Assembly: GCF_001905465.1 (NCBI RefSeq)
Contig: NZ_LISX01000008.1
Coordinates: 102,280 to 166,279, forward strand
Direction: 5' to 3'
DNA from: Kitasatospora sp. CB01950
GTDB lineage: Bacteria > Actinomycetota > Actinomycetes > Streptomycetales > Streptomycetaceae
Length of the DNA: 64,000 nt
Shown: piece after piece, positions 32,138 to 40,386 of the stretch
Position numbering within the stretch: the stretch's first letter is position 1
Layout: the number at the start of each line of letters is the position of its first letter
Notes under the pieces: generated by a model
Databases searched by the model: none
Told to the model about the DNA's origin: nothing
What the model saw: only the letters and a program-made list of their open reading frames with translations
Translations under genes and position numbers: made by a program

Positions 32138-33019
32138 ATGGGCCACGCCTGGCACAACCTGCCGCCCGAACTGCGGACCGGAATCGAGGAACGGACCGGG
32201 CCTGTTGCCCACGCAACGCCGCCGGCCGCCGGGACTGTCTCCGACTTCTCCGCGCTCCTGGACACGGCCGGCGGGCCGGTGTTCTGCAAAGCAGTCCGGG
32301 CGGACAACGCCAAGGCGTGGATGCACCGCCTGGAATCGGCCGTCAACGCCGTCCTCCCGCCCAGCATTGGCCCCCGCCTGCTGTGGACGGTCGAGGCCGC
32401 CGGGTGGCTGGCCCTCGGGTTCGAACGCGCGCCCGGGCGGCACGCAGACCTGTCCCCCGGATCGGCCGATCTGCCGCTGGTCGCCCGAACACTGGAGACC
32501 CTCGCCGAGACGCTGACCCCGGCTCCGCCGCTACGTACTCTGCGGCTCGCCGACCGGTGGTCCGGCCAGGACTTCTGGCACACGCTCGGCGACCGGCACC
32601 GGAACCGGCTGGACCCATGGACCGTCGAGCACCTGGACGCGCTGACCCTCGCGGAGCGTGACGCACCCGGACTGATCGACGGCAAGACCCTCGTCCACAC
32701 CGACCTGACCGGCCCCAACCTCCTCGTCGAGGGCACCGCCGTGCAGGTCGTCGACTGGGCGTTCCCCGCTCCCGGCGCGGCCTGGGTCGACACGGCCTAC
32801 CTGGTTGTCCGGCTGATCGCGGCCGGACACCCCCCGACGGGCGCCGAGCGGTGGGCCGACACCGTCTCCATGTGGCGGGAGGCGCCCCCGCGCTCCGTGA
32901 CGGCCTTCGGCGCTGCCCTCACCGGGCTGTGGACCCTGCGCGCCGTCGAAGCCCCGGGCCGGCAGTGGGACGCGCTCAGCACCCACGGCCTGACCTGGCT
33001 CCGCCACCGCCTGGGCTGA
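32138..33019 (+). CDS. APH-fold phosphotransferase
   Basis: This 293-aa protein has the aminoglycoside-phosphotransferase / choline-kinase fold. Lys 51 (PVFCKAV) is the probable ATP lysine. The catalytic loop is H187-x-D189-x4-N194 (VHTDLTGPNLLV), and the metal Asp is D206 in VVDWAFP. All kinase residues are intact, so it should be active, but the substrate (small molecule, peptide or protein) cannot be read from sequence. The ATG at 32138 has GAGGAC eight bases upstream. It ends five bases before the right copy of the island-flanking repeat. It was probably in one operon with the 161-aa gene until the IS element separated them. Confidence 0.85.
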   Translation: MGHAWHNLPPELRTGIEERTGPVAHATPPAAGTVSDFSALLDTAGGPVFCKAVRADNAKAWMHRLESAVNAVLPPSIGPRLLWTVEAAGWLALGFERAPGRHADLSPGSADLPLVARTLETLAETLTPAPPLRTLRLADRWSGQDFWHTLGDRHRNRLDPWTVEHLDALTLAERDAPGLIDGKTLVHTDLTGPNLLVEGTAVQVVDWAFPAPGAAWVDTAYLVVRLIAAGHPPTGAERWADTVSMWREAPPRSVTAFGAALTGLWTLRAVEAPGRQWDALSTHGLTWLRHRLG

Positions 33020-33024
33020 CCGCT

Positions 33025-33088
33025 CTACTGGCCGGGGCGGACCGTGATCTCGGTGATCTCCGCGTCGCGCGGCAGGTCGAGTGCGGCG
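33025..33088. repeat. Island-flanking direct repeat, right copy (3' end of SDR gene)
   Basis: This is the functional copy of the 64-bp direct repeat, forming the stop and last 21 codons of the SDR gene. It matches 29150-29213 at 63 of 64 positions in direct orientation. Together the copies enclose 3.8 kb (29214-33024). Confidence 0.9.
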
Positions 33089-33714
33089 AGGATCGCGGTG
33101 GCGACCGATTCCGGGGCGATCCACTTCGACGGGTCGTACTCCTTGCCCTCCTGCTGGTGCACCTTCACTTGCATCGCGGTGGCGGTCCGGCCGGGGTAGA
33201 CCGAGGTGACCCGGACGCCGTGGGCGTGCTCCTCCTGTCGCAGCGCGTCGGCGAGCGCCCGGGTCGCGAACTTGCTCGCGGCGTACGAGCCCCAGGTCGG
33301 GTCGGCGCGCAGCCCGGCGCCGGAGTTGACGAAGACCACGTGGCCGCGGGCGAGCCGCAGCGAGGGGAGCAGCAGGCGGGTGATCTCGGCGGGGGCGACG
33401 GTGTTGACGTTCAGCTGCTGCTGCCACGCCTTGACGGGGGTCTCGCCGATGGTGCCGAGTTCGACGACGCCGGCGATGTGCAGCAGCGAGTCGAGTTCGA
33501 CGGGCAGCGCCTGGTGGCCGAACGCCCAGGACAGCTTGGCCGGGTCGTCGAGGTTGCCGGCCAGGGTCCGCGCGTCCGGGTAGCGCTCGCGCAGCTGCGC
33601 GGCGCGGCGGGCGTCGCGGGCGAGCAGCCAGACCTCCTCGCCGCGGGCGGTGAGGAGGTCGGCGACGGCGGAGCCGATGCCGGAGCCGGCGCCGGTGATC
33701 AGGTGGGCACCCAT
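33025..33714 (-). CDS. Short-chain dehydrogenase/reductase (SDR)
   Basis: This 229-aa classical SDR has the nucleotide motif LITGAGSGIGSAV (residues 5-17), the NAG-like LLHIAGVVELG, the catalytic Ser in VVFVNSGAG, and Tyr/Lys in YAASKFATRAL. The substrate is unknown. The ATG at 33714 has GAGGA six bases upstream and lies eight bases after the LOG-family stop, so the two are an operon. Its 3' end (33025-33088) is duplicated at 29150-29213 and bounds the island; the reading frame here is complete. Confidence 0.9.
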   Translation of the reverse strand: MGAHLITGAGSGIGSAVADLLTARGEEVWLLARDARRAAQLRERYPDARTLAGNLDDPAKLSWAFGHQALPVELDSLLHIAGVVELGTIGETPVKAWQQQLNVNTVAPAEITRLLLPSLRLARGHVVFVNSGAGLRADPTWGSYAASKFATRALADALRQEEHAHGVRVTSVYPGRTATAMQVKVHQQEGKEYDPSKWIAPESVATAILAALDLPRDAEITEITVRPGQ

Positions 33715-33722
33715 GGGATTCC

Positions 33723-34256
33723 TCAGTTCTGCTGGACGGTCGCGAGGGCGAGGGCTTCGGCGGGAGTCTGCGCGAAGGACACCAGCTCGGCGAGCGGGCG
33801 CGGCAGGAAGCCGTCGCGGTCCATCCGTTCGAGCTGGGTCCGCATCCCGTCGTAGAAGCCCTCGGTGTCGAGCAGCACCACCGGCTTGTCGTGGTGGCCG
33901 TGCTTCTTCAGCTCCAGCACCTCGGTGACTTCGTCCAGCGTCCCGAGCCCGCCGACCAGCACCACCAACGCGTCTCCGCGCGCCAGCAGTTCGGCCTTCC
34001 GGGTCGCCAGGTCCGGCGTCACCACCAGCTCGTCGGCGCCTTCGTACGCCTTGTGCCGCAGGAACTCCACCGAGATCCCGACCAGCCGCCCCCCGGCCTG
34101 CTGCACCTCGTCGGCCAGCAGCCCCATCAGCCCGGTGTGCGACCCGCCCCACACCAGCGTGTGCCCACCGGCCCCGAGCAGCCGGGCGAACTCCGCCGCC
34201 GGAGCGGTGTACTTGGCATCGAGCAGGTTCGCCGAACAGAAGACCGTGATGTTCAT
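33723..34256 (-). CDS. LOG-family (TIGR00730) Rossmann protein, probable nucleoside-5'-monophosphate phosphoribohydrolase
   Basis: This 177-aa protein has the lysine decarboxylase-like / LOG fold: FCSANLLDAKY at the start, LVWGGSHTGLMG (about 35-46), ATRKAELLARGDA (Arg-Lys) and VGGLGTLDEVTE (about 98-109). The usual PGGxGTxxE motif has Val in place of Pro. LOG proteins release free cytokinin bases from their nucleotides; several bacterial members do the same, but the natural substrate in streptomycetes is unsettled. The ATG at 34256 starts a two-gene unit with the SDR. Confidence 0.88.
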   Translation of the reverse strand: MNITVFCSANLLDAKYTAPAAEFARLLGAGGHTLVWGGSHTGLMGLLADEVQQAGGRLVGISVEFLRHKAYEGADELVVTPDLATRKAELLARGDALVVLVGGLGTLDEVTEVLELKKHGHHDKPVVLLDTEGFYDGMRTQLERMDRDGFLPRPLAELVSFAQTPAEALALATVQQN

Positions 34257-34349
34257 AGTGCAACCAGTCCTATCACCGCCCGCCGCACCCGGGTCAACCC
34301 GATAACGACCGGCTGCGGGATGACCGGACAGGCTTCGGCCGGACAGGCC

Positions 34350-35477
34350 CTACTCGGCCCGCTCGGTGCTCGCGATGGTCGCCGAGCCGACCACCCGGGT
34401 GCCGTCGTACAGGACCACGGCCTGGCCGGGGGCGATGCCGCGGGCGGGGGTGTCGAGGCGGACGTGGAGCCGGTCGTCCGTCAGGGTCGCCGTCACCGGG
34501 ACCTCTTCGCCGTGGGCGCGGAGCTGCGCGGTGTAGCGGCCCTCGCCGGCGGCGGGGGTGCCGCACCAGCGGGGGCGGATGGCGGTGAGGCCGTGCACGT
34601 CGAGGCCGCTGGCGGGGCCGACGGTCACGGTGTTGTCGACCGGCGAGATGTCGAGGACGTAGCGCGGCTTGCCGTCGGCGGCGGGCCGGCCGAGGCGGAG
34701 GCCCTTGCGCTGGCCGATGGTGAAGCCGTACGCGCCGTCGTGCTCGCCGAGCTTGGTGCCGTCGGTGTCGAGGATGTCGCCGGTGGCGGTGCCGAGGCGT
34801 TCGGCCAGGAAGCCCTGGGTGTCGCCGTCGGTGATGAAGCAGATGTCGTGGCTGTCGGGCTTCTTGGCGACGGCGAGGCCGCGCCGCTCGGCCTCCCCGC
34901 GGATGACGTCCTTGGTGGTGTCGCCGAGCGGGAACAGCGAGTGGGCGAGCTGGTCGGCGTCGAGGACGCCGAGCACGTACGACTGGTCCTTGGCGCCGTC
35001 GACCGCCCGGTGCAGTTCGCGGGTGCCGTCGGGCAGGTCGACGATCCGGGCGTAGTGGCCGGTGCAGACGGCGTCGAAGCCGAGCGCGATCGCCTTGTCG
35101 AGCAGCGCGGCGAACTTGATCTTCTCGTTGCACCGCAGGCACGGGTTGGGGGTGCGCCCGGCGGCGTACTCGGCGACGAAGTCCTCGATGACGTCCTCGC
35201 GGAAGCGCTCCGCCAAGTCCCAGACGTAGAACGGGATGCCGATCACGTCGGCGGCGCGGCGGGCGTCCCGGGAGTCCTCCAGGGTGCAGCAGCCGCGCGC
35301 GCCGGTGCGGAAGGACTGCGGGTTGCTGGCGAGCGCCAGGTGGACGCCGGTCACCTCGTGGCCGGCTTCGACGGCCCGGGCGGCGGCGACGGCGGAGTCG
35401 ACGCCGCCGGACATCGCGGCGAGCACGCGCAGACGGCCGGTGGACGGGGTGGTCGGGGCGCCGGGGAAGTCAGTCAT
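34350..35477 (-). CDS. mnmA: tRNA-specific 2-thiouridylase
   Basis: This 375-aa enzyme puts sulfur on the wobble uridine of tRNAs for Lys, Glu and Gln. It has the PP-loop AAMSGGVDSAVAA (about residues 20-32), the catalytic Cys pair in GRTPNPCLRCNEKIKF (about 112) and KKPDSHDICFI (about 205), and the C-terminal beta-barrel domains. The ATG at 35477 is the natural start; the binding site is poor. It uses sulfur from a cysteine desulfurase, and such a gene lies nearby at 37559-38740. An MFS/MarR pair sits between the two. Confidence 0.95.
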   Translation of the reverse strand: MTDFPGAPTTPSTGRLRVLAAMSGGVDSAVAAARAVEAGHEVTGVHLALASNPQSFRTGARGCCTLEDSRDARRAADVIGIPFYVWDLAERFREDVIEDFVAEYAAGRTPNPCLRCNEKIKFAALLDKAIALGFDAVCTGHYARIVDLPDGTRELHRAVDGAKDQSYVLGVLDADQLAHSLFPLGDTTKDVIRGEAERRGLAVAKKPDSHDICFITDGDTQGFLAERLGTATGDILDTDGTKLGEHDGAYGFTIGQRKGLRLGRPAADGKPRYVLDISPVDNTVTVGPASGLDVHGLTAIRPRWCGTPAAGEGRYTAQLRAHGEEVPVTATLTDDRLHVRLDTPARGIAPGQAVVLYDGTRVVGSATIASTERAE

Positions 35478-35518
35478 AAGGAGTCCAGCGTAACGGGGGC
35501 CGGGCGCACGCCGGACGG

Positions 35519-36910
35519 TCAGTTGGCCACCAGGACGGGCGGCTCGGCAGCGGTCGCGACCGCGGCGGTGCGCGCGGGCAGCGCGGTGGCCAGCAGGAAC
35601 GCGCCGAACAGCAGCGCGGCAGCCACCCCGAAGGCCAGGCGGAAGCCCCCGACGGGGGATTCGGCGCCGCCCGCCAGCGCGGTGAGGGCGGCGACGCCGA
35701 GCGCCGCGCCGACCTGCTGGGTGGTGTTGAGCACGCCGGAGAGCAGCCCGGCGTCCTCGGGCCGGGCGTCGGCCATGCCGAGGGCGGTGAGCGCGGTGGC
35801 GGCGAGTCCGAATCCGGCGCCGAGCAGCATGGTGGGCAGCAGGTCGGTGACGTAGTCCAGGTGTCCGGCGGGCAGCCGCACCAGCAGGCCGACGCCGACG
35901 GTGAGCAGGGCGAGGCCGGCCAGCAGGGTGCGCCGCTCGCCGAACCGGCCGATCGCGCGGGCGGCGACCAGCAGCGAGACCACGCCGATGGCGAGCGCGG
36001 CGGGCAGCATCGCCAGGCCGGTGCCGAGCGCGCCGTAGTGCTGGACGTTCTGCAGGTAGAGCGCCAGCAGCACCTGGAAGCCGAACATCGCGGCCAGCAT
36101 CAGGACCTGCGCCAGGTTGGCGAGGGCGGTGCTGCGCCGGGCGAGGATCCGCAGCGGCAGCAGCGGGGTGGCGGCGCGGGCCTGCCGCAGCACGAACGCG
36201 GCGAGCAGGACGATCGCGCCGGCCGCCAGGGCCCACCCGTGCGGGCCGCCCTCGACGATGGTGTACACGCCGAGCATCAGCCCGCCGGTGACCAGCACCG
36301 CGCCGGGGACGTCCACGCCGCCCTTCGCGCGGCCCGCCGCGTCGCGGGGCAGCAGGCGCAGGCCGGCGAGCAGCGCGGCGGCGCCGATCGGCAGGTTGAT
36401 GAAGAAGATCCAGTGCCAGCCGAGGCCTTCGGTGAGCACTCCGCCGAGCACCTGGCCGAGCGAGGCGCCGGCCGAGCCGGTGAAGCCGACGGCGCCGAAC
36501 GCCTTGGCCCGGTCGACGGGTTCGGGGAACAGCCCGACCACCATGCCGAGCCCGACCGCGGAGGCCATCGCCCCGCCGACGCCTTGCAGGAAGCGGGCGC
36601 CGATCAGCATTCCGGAGGTGGCGGCGAGGCCGCACAGCACGGAGGCGACGGTGAACGCGGCGATGCCGGCGAGGTAGATCCGGCGGCGGCCGAGCAGGTC
36701 GCCGAGGCGGCCGGCGAGCAGCAGCAGGCCGCCGAAGGCGATCACGTAGGCGTCCACCACCCAGGCCACTCCGGCCGGGCCGATGTGCAGGTCGTCCTGG
36801 ATGGCGGGCAGCGCGACGGTGGTGATCGAGCCGTCCAGGACCACCATCAGCATGCCGGCGCAGACCACCGCGAGGGCCAACCAGCGGGCGCGTGACGGGT
36901 TTTCGGACAT
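35519..36910 (-). CDS. MFS drug/proton antiporter, DHA2-type
   Basis: This 463-aa transporter has about fourteen hydrophobic segments, as in the DHA2 (EmrB/QacA-like) group. Motif C-like and motif A patterns are visible: VLDGSITTVALPAIQDDL after the first segment and GRLGDLLGRRRIYLAG between segments 2 and 3. The ATG at 36910 has GGGAGGGAGA upstream. The MarR regulator just upstream on the same strand probably controls it, so the pair looks like an inducible efflux cassette. The exported compound is unknown. Confidence 0.9.
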   Translation of the reverse strand: MSENPSRARWLALAVVCAGMLMVVLDGSITTVALPAIQDDLHIGPAGVAWVVDAYVIAFGGLLLLAGRLGDLLGRRRIYLAGIAAFTVASVLCGLAATSGMLIGARFLQGVGGAMASAVGLGMVVGLFPEPVDRAKAFGAVGFTGSAGASLGQVLGGVLTEGLGWHWIFFINLPIGAAALLAGLRLLPRDAAGRAKGGVDVPGAVLVTGGLMLGVYTIVEGGPHGWALAAGAIVLLAAFVLRQARAATPLLPLRILARRSTALANLAQVLMLAAMFGFQVLLALYLQNVQHYGALGTGLAMLPAALAIGVVSLLVAARAIGRFGERRTLLAGLALLTVGVGLLVRLPAGHLDYVTDLLPTMLLGAGFGLAATALTALGMADARPEDAGLLSGVLNTTQQVGAALGVAALTALAGGAESPVGGFRLAFGVAAALLFGAFLLATALPARTAAVATAAEPPVLVAN

Positions 36911-36986
36911 GGGTGTCTCCCTCCCCGGGGTGCGCGGACGTGCGCCCCCCAACAAGAGAGACCGTAGCAGATGGTTTTGTAATAGA

Positions 36987-36998
36987 CGTTTTAAAACG
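36987..36998. promoter_or_regulatory. Perfect 12-bp palindrome, possible MarR operator
   Basis: CGTTTTAAAACG lies in an unusually AT-rich stretch (36972-36998) between the MarR stop and the MFS start. The sequence on its left (GGTTTTGTAATAGACG) partly repeats the same word. MarR dimers bind palindromes of this size. It may mark the MFS promoter and operator. Confidence 0.5.
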
Positions 36999-37012
36999 GG
37001 ACGGCCCGCCGC

Positions 37013-37507
37013 CTACTGCCGGGGCCGGCGCGGCCGCCGCACCGCCTTCTCCGCCGCTCCGCACGGCTCCGCGCCGTCCGGCAGCCGCTGCAGCTTGACC
37101 AGGGCGTCCACCAGCACCTGCCGCTCCCCCGGCGAGAGTTCGTCCAGCGCGGCGGCGTGCACCCGGTCCACGATCGCCATGCCGCGCCGCACCAGCTCCT
37201 CGCCGGCGGGGGTGGCCCGGATGATCCGGGCGCGCCGGTCGGTGGCCGACGGGCAGCGCTCGGCGAGGCCGTCACGCTCCAGCTCGTCGGCGGTGACCAC
37301 CATGGTGGTCTTGTCCAGCCCGGCGATCGCGGCCAGCTGCGACTGGGTGCGCTCGGCCTCCATGGCGTGCAGCAGCACGCAGTGCTTGCGCGGGGAGCTG
37401 TCGATCTCCGCCAGCGCCAGCGACAGGCGGGTGTTCATGGCGTGGCCGGTCTGCACCAGCAGGCCGGTGAGGTCGCGGACGGTCCGCTCCGGGACGGGAG
37501 AGTTCAT
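37013..37507 (-). CDS. MarR-family transcriptional regulator
   Basis: This 164-aa winged-helix regulator has the MarR core: RTQSQLAAIAGLDKTTMVV is the helix-turn-helix (about 53-71), and RCPSATDRRARIIRATPAG is the wing (about 84-102) with the conserved D-R-R. The C-terminus ends in a basic stretch (RRPRRPRQ). The ATG at 37507 follows a G-rich stretch. It lies immediately upstream of the MFS exporter with the palindrome between, so repression of that exporter, relieved by a ligand, is the likely role. Confidence 0.88.
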   Translation of the reverse strand: MNSPVPERTVRDLTGLLVQTGHAMNTRLSLALAEIDSSPRKHCVLLHAMEAERTQSQLAAIAGLDKTTMVVTADELERDGLAERCPSATDRRARIIRATPAGEELVRRGMAIVDRVHAAALDELSPGERQVLVDALVKLQRLPDGAEPCGAAEKAVRRPRRPRQ

Positions 37508-37558
37508 CCCCCCAGAGTAAGTCCGGCGGCAGATTGTTCCGCTACGGATCGAATCCGG

Positions 37559-38740
37559 TCAGCGGGAGGCGCGCACCAGGCCGGCCCGGCGGGCCCGCTC
37601 CACCGCGCCGGGCAGCGCGGCGGCCAGCGCCTCCACGTCCGCCCGGGTGGAGGTGTGGCCGAGCGAGAACCGCAGTGAGGCGCGGGCGAGTTCAGGGGTC
37701 ACGCCCATCGCCAGCAGCACGTGGCTGGGCTGCGGGACGCCCGCCGAGCAGGCCGAGCCGGTGGAGCACTCCACGCCGGCCGCGTCCAGCAGCATCAGCA
37801 GCGCGTCGCCCTCGCAGCCGGGGAAGGAGAAGTGCGCGTTGGCGGGCAGCCGGCCCGCCGGGTCCGGGTCCCCGTTCAGCAGCGCCTCGGGCGCGGCCGC
37901 CCGGACCACCGCGACCAGGTCGTCCCGCAGCATGCCGACACCCGCCGCGTACTCGGGCTGCCGCTCGACGGCCAGCGCCGCCGCCACCGCGAACCCGGCC
38001 GCACCGGGCACGTCCAGCGTCCCGGAGCGGACGTCGCGCTCCTGCCCGCCGCCGTGCAGCAGCGGGACGGGCGTGGCCGCGCGCGACAGCAGCAGCGCGC
38101 CGACCCCGCACGGGCCGCCGACCTTGTGGCCGGTGACGGTCAGCGCCGTCAGCCCGGAGTCGGCGAAGGACACCGGGACCTGGCCCAGCGCCTGCACCGC
38201 GTCCGCATGCATCGGAATGCCGAACTCGGCCGCCACAGCGGCGAGTTCACGGATCGGCTGGACGGTTCCGACCTCGTTGTTGGCCCACATCACGGTGACC
38301 AGCGCGACCGTCTCCGGCGCCCGCCCGATCGCCTCGCGCAGCGCCTCCGGGTGCACCCGGCCGACCGCGTCCACCGGCAGGTACTCGACCTCGGCGCCCT
38401 CGTGCTCGGCCAGCCAGTGCACCGCGTCCAGCACCGCGTGGTGCTCGACCGGGCTGCTCAGCACCCGGCGGCGGGCCGGATCGGCGGCCCGGCGGGCCCA
38501 GAACAGGCCCTTGACCGCCAGGTTGTCGGACTCGGTCCCGCCCGCGGTGAGCACGATCTCGCTGGGCCGCGCGCCCAGCGACTCGCCCAGCGACTCCCGG
38601 GACTCCTCGACCACCCGACGGGCCCGCCGCCCGGCGGCGTGCAGCGAGGAGGCGTTGCCGACGACCCCGAACTGCGCCGTCATCGCGGCGATCGCCTCGG
38701 GAAGCATCGGGGTGGTGGCGGCGTGGTCGAGGTAAGCCAT
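37559..38740 (-). CDS. Cysteine desulfurase (NifS/IscS family)
   Basis: This 393-aa PLP enzyme takes sulfur from cysteine for tRNA thiolation and Fe-S clusters. The start MAYLDHAATTPM is the family signature. SPVEHHAVLD carries the PLP-stacking His, TVTGHKVGGPCG the Schiff-base Lys (about 205), and ECSTGSACSAGVPQPSH the catalytic Cys (about 328). The longer open frame upstream of 38740 is not conserved. It probably serves mnmA, from which it is separated by the MarR/MFS pair. Confidence 0.94.
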   Translation of the reverse strand: MAYLDHAATTPMLPEAIAAMTAQFGVVGNASSLHAAGRRARRVVEESRESLGESLGARPSEIVLTAGGTESDNLAVKGLFWARRAADPARRRVLSSPVEHHAVLDAVHWLAEHEGAEVEYLPVDAVGRVHPEALREAIGRAPETVALVTVMWANNEVGTVQPIRELAAVAAEFGIPMHADAVQALGQVPVSFADSGLTALTVTGHKVGGPCGVGALLLSRAATPVPLLHGGGQERDVRSGTLDVPGAAGFAVAAALAVERQPEYAAGVGMLRDDLVAVVRAAAPEALLNGDPDPAGRLPANAHFSFPGCEGDALLMLLDAAGVECSTGSACSAGVPQPSHVLLAMGVTPELARASLRFSLGHTSTRADVEALAAALPGAVERARRAGLVRASR

Positions 38741-38843
38741 AGCGGGTCCAGTGTAGGCGGCCCACGGGTCACGATTTGGCCATTGCACCCTCTGCAACGC
38801 GCCGTTAGCCTTCCGGCCACGCCGCTGTGAGAAGGGGAGGGCC

Positions 38844-39665
38844 GTGTCCCAGACGGTCGACCGCGCACTGACCATCCTGGCTTCGCTCGGCGAGGGCCCG
38901 GCCTCGCTGGAGCAGGCCGCGGCCCGGATCGGCGTGCACAAGTCCACCGCCCTGCGGCTGCTGCGCACCCTCCAGGAGCACGGCTTCGTCACCCGGCAGT
39001 CCGACCACCGCTACCGCCTCGGCGGCCGGCTGTTCGCCCTCGCCCACCAGGCGCTGGAGGGCATCGACATCCGCCAGGTCGCCGCCCCCTACCTGGCCGT
39101 CCTCAACGAGCGGTACGGGCACACCGTCCACCTGTCGGTGCTGGAGGGCGACGAGGTGCTCTACCTGGACAAGGTGGACGCCCGCTACCCCGACACCGGC
39201 CGCGGCCGGCTCGCCGAGGACGCCCGGATCGGCCGCCGCGCCCCGGCGATGGCCACCGCCGCCGGCAAGGTGCTGCTGGCCGACCTGCCCGCGGACCGGC
39301 TCGCCGCGTTCCTCGCCGAGGCCGAACTCCCGGCCCGCACCGCGCAGCCCGCCCGCGACCCCGAGGAGGTGCGGGCCGAACTGGCCGAGGTGCAGCGGCT
39401 CGGCTGGGCCGCCGACCAGGCCGACCACCACGAGGCGCTGAACTGCATCGCCGCCCCGATCGCCGGCACCGAGGGCACCGCGATCGCCGCCTGCTCGATC
39501 TCCGCCCCCGACCGGGTCGCCTCCGTCGTCGAGCTCAGCAAGCTGCTCCCGGAGCTGCTCTGCACCGTCGAGGCGATCTCGCTGGCCTACGGCGGCTCCC
39601 CCACCCCGCGCTGGTGCGAGAACCGCTGCGGCGCCAAGCACGCGGTGCGCGCCGCCCGCGACTGA
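38844..39665 (+). CDS. IclR-family transcriptional regulator
   Basis: This 273-aa regulator has an N-terminal winged helix (SLEQAAARIGVHKSTALRLL, about 22-41) and an IclR ligand domain (ATAAGKVLLADLP and ALNCIAAPIAGTEGTAIAAC). The C-terminal 20 residues carry two cysteines in WCENRCGAKH, an extension not usual for the family. The GTG at 38844 has GGGGAGG close upstream. It is divergent from the cysteine desulfurase and no obvious target operon is adjacent, so its regulon is unknown. Confidence 0.9.
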   Translation: MSQTVDRALTILASLGEGPASLEQAAARIGVHKSTALRLLRTLQEHGFVTRQSDHRYRLGGRLFALAHQALEGIDIRQVAAPYLAVLNERYGHTVHLSVLEGDEVLYLDKVDARYPDTGRGRLAEDARIGRRAPAMATAAGKVLLADLPADRLAAFLAEAELPARTAQPARDPEEVRAELAEVQRLGWAADQADHHEALNCIAAPIAGTEGTAIAACSISAPDRVASVVELSKLLPELLCTVEAISLAYGGSPTPRWCENRCGAKHAVRAARD

Positions 39666-39681
39666 AGCGCCAGGGCCTGTC

Positions 39682-40356
39682 CTACTCCTCGCCGACCCGC
39701 GAGCCGTTCCGGTGCCAGGCCCGCGGCGCACGCCAGCCGTACTTGAGCGCCAGCATCCGCACCGTGAACGCGGCCACCGCCGCCAGCGCGGCGTTCACCG
39801 GGGTCAGCTGCCCGACGGCGATCAGCAGTGCCGTGATCGACGCGCCGATCAGCGCCGGCACCGCGTAGATCTCCCGGTCCCAGCGCAGCAGCGACGGCGG
39901 CTCCATCGCCAGCACGTCGCGCACCACGCCGCCGCCGGCCGCGGTCAGCATCCCGCAGGCCACCGAGGCGACCGCGCCCAGTCCGTAGTCGTGCGCCTTG
40001 ATCGTGCCGGTGACGGCGAACAGTCCGAGGCCCGCCGCGTCCAGCACCATCACCGCCCGGTTGATCCGCTCCACCTGCGGGTGCAGGAAGAACACCACCA
40101 CCCCGGCCACCAGCGGGGTCGGGAAGTACCCGGAGTTGGTGAACGCGGCCACCGGCAACGCGCCGATCACCAGGTCCCGCAGCACGCCGCCGCCGAGCGC
40201 GGTGGCCTCGGCCAGCACGCAGATGCCGAAGATGTCCATGTTCTTGCGGACGGCCATCAGACCGCCGGACAGGGCGAAGACGAAGATGCCCACCAGGTCG
40301 AGCACCTGTTGGACGTCGTGCGGGAAGATCTCGGATGTCACCTGGTCAGTGTCCAC
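39682..40356 (-). CDS. TRIC-type / UPF0126 membrane channel protein
   Basis: This 224-aa protein has two homologous three-helix repeats, each with the G-G-G-x-x-R-D motif (ALGGGVLRDLVIG near 54 and AAGGGVVRDVLAM near 140), plus a seventh segment. This is the prokaryotic trimeric intracellular cation channel (TRIC) / UPF0126 family, expected to conduct monovalent cations across the cell membrane. It starts with GTG at 40356; an in-frame GTG 18 bases downstream is an alternative. It converges with the IclR gene, with only 16 bases between. Confidence 0.88.
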   Translation of the reverse strand: MDTDQVTSEIFPHDVQQVLDLVGIFVFALSGGLMAVRKNMDIFGICVLAEATALGGGVLRDLVIGALPVAAFTNSGYFPTPLVAGVVVFFLHPQVERINRAVMVLDAAGLGLFAVTGTIKAHDYGLGAVASVACGMLTAAGGGVVRDVLAMEPPSLLRWDREIYAVPALIGASITALLIAVGQLTPVNAALAAVAAFTVRMLALKYGWRAPRAWHRNGSRVGEE

Positions 40357-40386
40357 GCCGGCCCACCGGCACCCGTCGCCGGGCGG

